Shown: in pieces, positions 6,009 to 7,499 of the stretch
Position numbering within the stretch: position 1 is the stretch's first letter
Layout: the number at the start of each line of letters is the position of its first letter
Source: DASPPK01 sp041479575
GTDB lineage: Archaea > Thermoproteota > Bathyarchaeia > Bathyarchaeales > Bathycorpusculaceae
Length of the DNA: 7,499 bases
Direction of reading: 5' to 3'
Assembly (NCBI GenBank): GCA_041479575.1
Contig: JBGOYH010000106.1
Coordinates: 1 to 7,499 of the forward strand
Position numbers and translations under genes: made by a program
The notes under the pieces: generated by a model
What the model was told of the DNA's origin: nothing
The model's database searches: none
The model's input: the letters and a program-made list of their open reading frames with translations, nothing else

Positions 6009-6018
6009 AAGACTTATA
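6009..6018 (+). promoter_or_regulatory. TATA-box promoter of the two-helix membrane protein gene
   Basis: AAGACTTATA, preceded by a purine-rich BRE-like AAAAAG, lies about 40 bases before the ATG at 6055. The transcript would begin near 6040 with a leader of about 15 bases holding the GGAG ribosome site at 6043-6046. Confidence 0.55.
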
Positions 6019-6054
6019 GCCAAAGCCAAAAGATAGAAATCAGGAGTCAAGAAC

Positions 6055-6261
6055 ATGGAAGGAAGAAACAAAGGATTGATAGTCTTCGGAATCGTTCTTC
6101 TAATAATCGGTTTGGTTTCTTCATTCTACAAAGCCCCATATTATAATTATTATCCATATCAGACCTTCGGTATCATTCTAAGTATGGCTGGAATAATAAT
6201 CGTAGTGTTAGGGTTTCTCTATCCATCGCATAAAACTTCACCACCACTTCCTACTCCATAA
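6055..6261 (+). CDS. Small two-helix membrane protein, unknown function
   Basis: 68 residues. A short charged start (MEGRNK) precedes the first membrane helix at about 7-24 (GLIVFGIVLLIIGLVSS); a tyrosine-rich loop follows (YKAPYYNYYPYQTFG, 25-39), then the second helix at about 40-56 and a proline-rich tail (SPPLPTP). The Arg/Lys at the start suggests both ends are cytoplasmic with the Tyr loop outside. GGAG eight bases before the ATG and a good TATA box support the start. Similar tiny two-helix proteins are frequent in archaeal genomes as uncharacterised genes; I recognise no specific family. It ends 21 bases before the convergent gene on the other strand. Confidence 0.7.
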   Translation: MEGRNKGLIVFGIVLLIIGLVSSFYKAPYYNYYPYQTFGIILSMAGIIIVVLGFLYPSHKTSPPLPTP

Positions 6262-6282
6262 CAACAGAGGACAAACTAGGGA

Positions 6283-6564
6283 TTATTTGCTCATTGCCAA
6301 TTTAATTTTTCCTTTGATTTCCATTGTTCGCCTTTCAATCAAGTTCAAGAATTCTTTCATTTCAGCTTCGTTAGGTGGTCTGTGGTAAGCAAATTGAATT
6401 ATCATTGCCATCTTCTCGGACAGCATACCAAGGATAAATCCTAGCAGAAAATCTTCAAGATATTTCATTGGAAAAACTTTCTTGAAGACTAATCCTGTTT
6501 CCAGATCTTCTGGAGTCAACGAATCAATATCCTCTTCAAGCATTCCTCTCAAAGTTGTTTCCAT
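6283..6564 (-). CDS. Unrecognised small helical protein
   Basis: 93 residues from the ATG at 6564 (begins METTLRGMLEEDIDSL). Predicted mostly helical: an acidic N-terminus with SLTPEDLETG, a hydrophobic central stretch LEDFLLGFILGMLSEKMAMIIQF (about 36-58) that could be one buried or membrane-associated helix, then HRPPNEAEMKEFLNLIERR and a basic tail. I know no family that fits with confidence. The frame stays open upstream to an ATG at 6627 and a GTG at 6636 (117 residues), but the extra residues look unstructured and a good TATA-like ACTTAAAG lies 40 bases before the 6564 ATG, inside the would-be longer coding region; I prefer the shorter start. Neither start has a clear ribosome site. Convergent with the membrane protein gene. 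Confidence 0.6.
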   Translation of the reverse strand: METTLRGMLEEDIDSLTPEDLETGLVFKKVFPMKYLEDFLLGFILGMLSEKMAMIIQFAYHRPPNEAEMKEFLNLIERRTMEIKGKIKLAMSK

Positions 6565-6603
6565 GTCAATTCCCAACCGAAATTGGCAGATACTTTGGCT
6601 TTG

Positions 6604-6611
6604 CTTTAAGT
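6604..6611 (-). promoter_or_regulatory. TATA-like element ACTTAAAG before the helical protein gene
   Basis: On the minus strand AAATACTTAAAGC matches an archaeal TATA box with a BRE-like flank, 40 bases before the ATG at 6564. It would put the transcript start near 6580 and argues against the upstream start codons. Confidence 0.4.
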
Positions 6612-6636
6612 ATTTCTGTCGATTCATAAAGACCAC

Positions 6637-6824
6637 GCAATTTTAGGACTTATCTCTTTTTCAACCCTGAGCCATGCCGCACAGAAGGCTTCTCTCTTGT
6701 TCGCATTTAATCACCTAGTTGAATTTACCGAATAGAAGATAGACAAGTTTAGGCTCAAGCGGATTCTTTTTCATCTTTCTGAGAACTACGTGTTCGAATT
6801 GGTGACAGCTAACACAAAAGGTAT
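6637..6824. other. Intergenic stretch with no recognised feature
   Basis: I see no gene, RNA or clear repeat here. It separates the last minus-strand gene from the repeat region and includes only frames shorter than 20 codons on the plus strand, apart from one running into the repeats. Confidence 0.5.
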
Positions 6825-6834
6825 GCGCGCGCGC
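6825..6834. repeat. Alternating GC tract, left border of the repeat region
   Basis: GCGCGCGCGC, ten bases of strict purine-pyrimidine alternation in otherwise AT-rich DNA, a sequence able to adopt Z-DNA. It marks the left edge of the left repeat arm. Confidence 0.7.
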
Positions 6835-6981
6835 AAAAATAAGCTCTCACAACTAAAAAACAAGCGTTCAGAGACTTCTCACACTCAAAAACAGCTAAAA
6901 AACCCTGCAAATGAGATCGCGCAACAAATTCTAGCACTGAAAACAGCTAAAAAACCCAAAAAACGAGCTCTCAGAAACATT
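6835..6981 (-). repeat. Left repeat arm (units in inverse orientation to the right arm)
   Basis: An 18-base exact direct repeat, AAAACAGCTAAAAAACCC, occurs at 6888-6905 and 6940-6957 (52-base period). Related pieces, ACTAAAAAACAAGC at 6852-6865 and GAGCTCTCA or AGCTCTCA ends, surround it. Read on the minus strand these give GGTTTTTTAGCTGTTTT(GAG), the same core (GCTGTTTTGAG) as the right arm. A plus-strand frame (6790-7059) through this region would encode a very basic low-complexity product and is judged a by-product of the repeats. Confidence 0.6.
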
Positions 6982-6991
6982 CGCGCGCGCG
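6982..6991. repeat. Alternating CG tract, right border of the left arm
   Basis: CGCGCGCGCG, followed by ATC. Together with the tract at 6825-6834 it brackets the left arm; a third tract, GCGCGCGC, lies at 7403-7410 in the right arm. Confidence 0.7.
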
Positions 6992-7090
6992 ATCAGAGCG
7001 AAATGGAAGAAAAAGGGTCAAAAGAGAACCACGGAAGAAAGAAGAAGAGACAAGAATAGTCTTGATGCTCTCCTTTTAATCGTATTTCCC

Positions 7091-7373
7091 TGCTATTTTG
7101 AGCGGTGTTGAGGCTGTTTTGAGCGCGGTATACAAGAAAAATCCCAAGTAACTTGAATTGAAAGCTGAAAAAAGTCCAAATCAGGTGGATTTGCACTGAA
7201 AATTGCTGAAATATTTAGTGCTAAGATGTTTCAAGGCTGTTTTGAGCGGTGTTAAGTGCGATTTCTAGCGGTGTTAAGGCTTTTCAAGTGGTGTTGAGTG
7301 CTATTTTGAATGATGTTAGGGTTTTCGAGTGCTATTTTGAGCGGTGTTAATTGCTGTTTCGAGCGGTATTAGG
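7091..7373 (+). repeat. Right repeat arm: degenerate 22-base tandem repeats
   Basis: The unit consensus is TGCTRTTTTGAG followed by CGGTGTTRAG. Two units stand at 7091-7112 and 7113-7136, then after a gap of about 98 bases without clear units a nearly unbroken run: 7235-7256, 7257-7278, 7279-7298 (20 bases), 7299-7320, a 9-base partial unit at 7321-7329, 7330-7351 and 7352-7373. Another half unit, GGCTGTTTTGAGGGCAG, is at 7444-7460. Units differ by a few bases each, unlike CRISPR repeats, and have no unique spacers. No reading frame uses the array consistently. Function unknown. Confidence 0.72.
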
Positions 7374-7402
7374 TATTACTGATTAGAGAAGGAACTGTCA
7401 CA

Positions 7403-7410
7403 GCGCGCGC
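7403..7410. repeat. Alternating GC tract after the right tandem run
   Basis: GCGCGCGC, the third such tract of the region, 30 bases after the last full 22-base unit. Confidence 0.6.
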
Positions 7411-7499
7411 TAGGCATGAGAGCTTGTCTTTTTTGGTTTCTTTGGCTGTTTTGAGGGCAGAATTTGTTTTGTGGAAGCTGCTCATTTGCGTTTTCTGAA

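Noticed and set aside
6790..7059. 89-residue plus-strand frame with a very basic product (KNKLSQLKNKR..., TAKKPKKRAL...)
   Set aside because: It lies across the repeat arm and both CG tracts; the composition follows from the repeated AAAACAGCTAAAAAACCC blocks, there is no ribosome site or TATA box, and no domain is visible.
7091..7373. CRISPR array
   Set aside because: Units are 22 bases, degenerate and directly adjacent, with no unique spacers and no cas genes nearby.

Overview
The window looks archaeal, most probably a mesophilic or moderately thermophilic Thermoproteota member of the Bathyarchaeia type. This rests on TATA-box-like promoters (CTTATA, TTTATTATAT, ACTTAAAG) about 40-50 bases ahead of starts, GGTGA/GAGGT ribosome sites, very small CxxC zinc-ribbon proteins, a small archaeal-style winged-helix regulator, and T-rich tracts rather than bacterial hairpin terminators. 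The lineage is inferred from style and was not tested by any search.

Left part (1-4570), all minus strand. At 1-1799 is the N-terminal two thirds of a P-type ATPase of the MgtA magnesium type (TGES, PELLP, DKTGT, KGAPE and TGDN all visible), cut by the window edge. Upstream of it, 2015-4504 is a compact two-gene ABC importer operon of the NitT/TauT/SsuBC class: a 554-residue permease made of two fused homologous permease domains, then its ATPase three bases later. No periplasmic binding protein is in view, so the substrate (some small anion or organic acid) stays open. A TATA-like element with an abutting 14-base perfect palindrome lies in front of the permease and may be its operator.

Middle part (4570-5281). 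A 101-residue double zinc-ribbon protein sits between two minus-strand sequences that look like 3' ends of tRNA genes (T-arm plus acceptor strand) but have no 5' half nearby. They form a 22-base direct repeat with one mismatch, 409 bases apart, and each is next to a short hairpin. This resembles the att-site scars left when elements integrate into tRNA genes, and is the most interesting structure of the window.

Right part (5282-6564) holds small accessory-type genes: a winged-helix regulator (+), a 41-residue zinc-ribbon protein (-), a 68-residue two-helix membrane protein (+) and an unrecognised helical protein (-), each with its own likely promoter. The gap 5543-5748 shows nothing beyond a weak 24-codon reading frame.

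Far right (6565-7499) appears non-coding: a degenerate 22-base repeat family, in inverse orientation on the two sides of a central gap, with alternating CG tracts of 8-10 bases at its borders.
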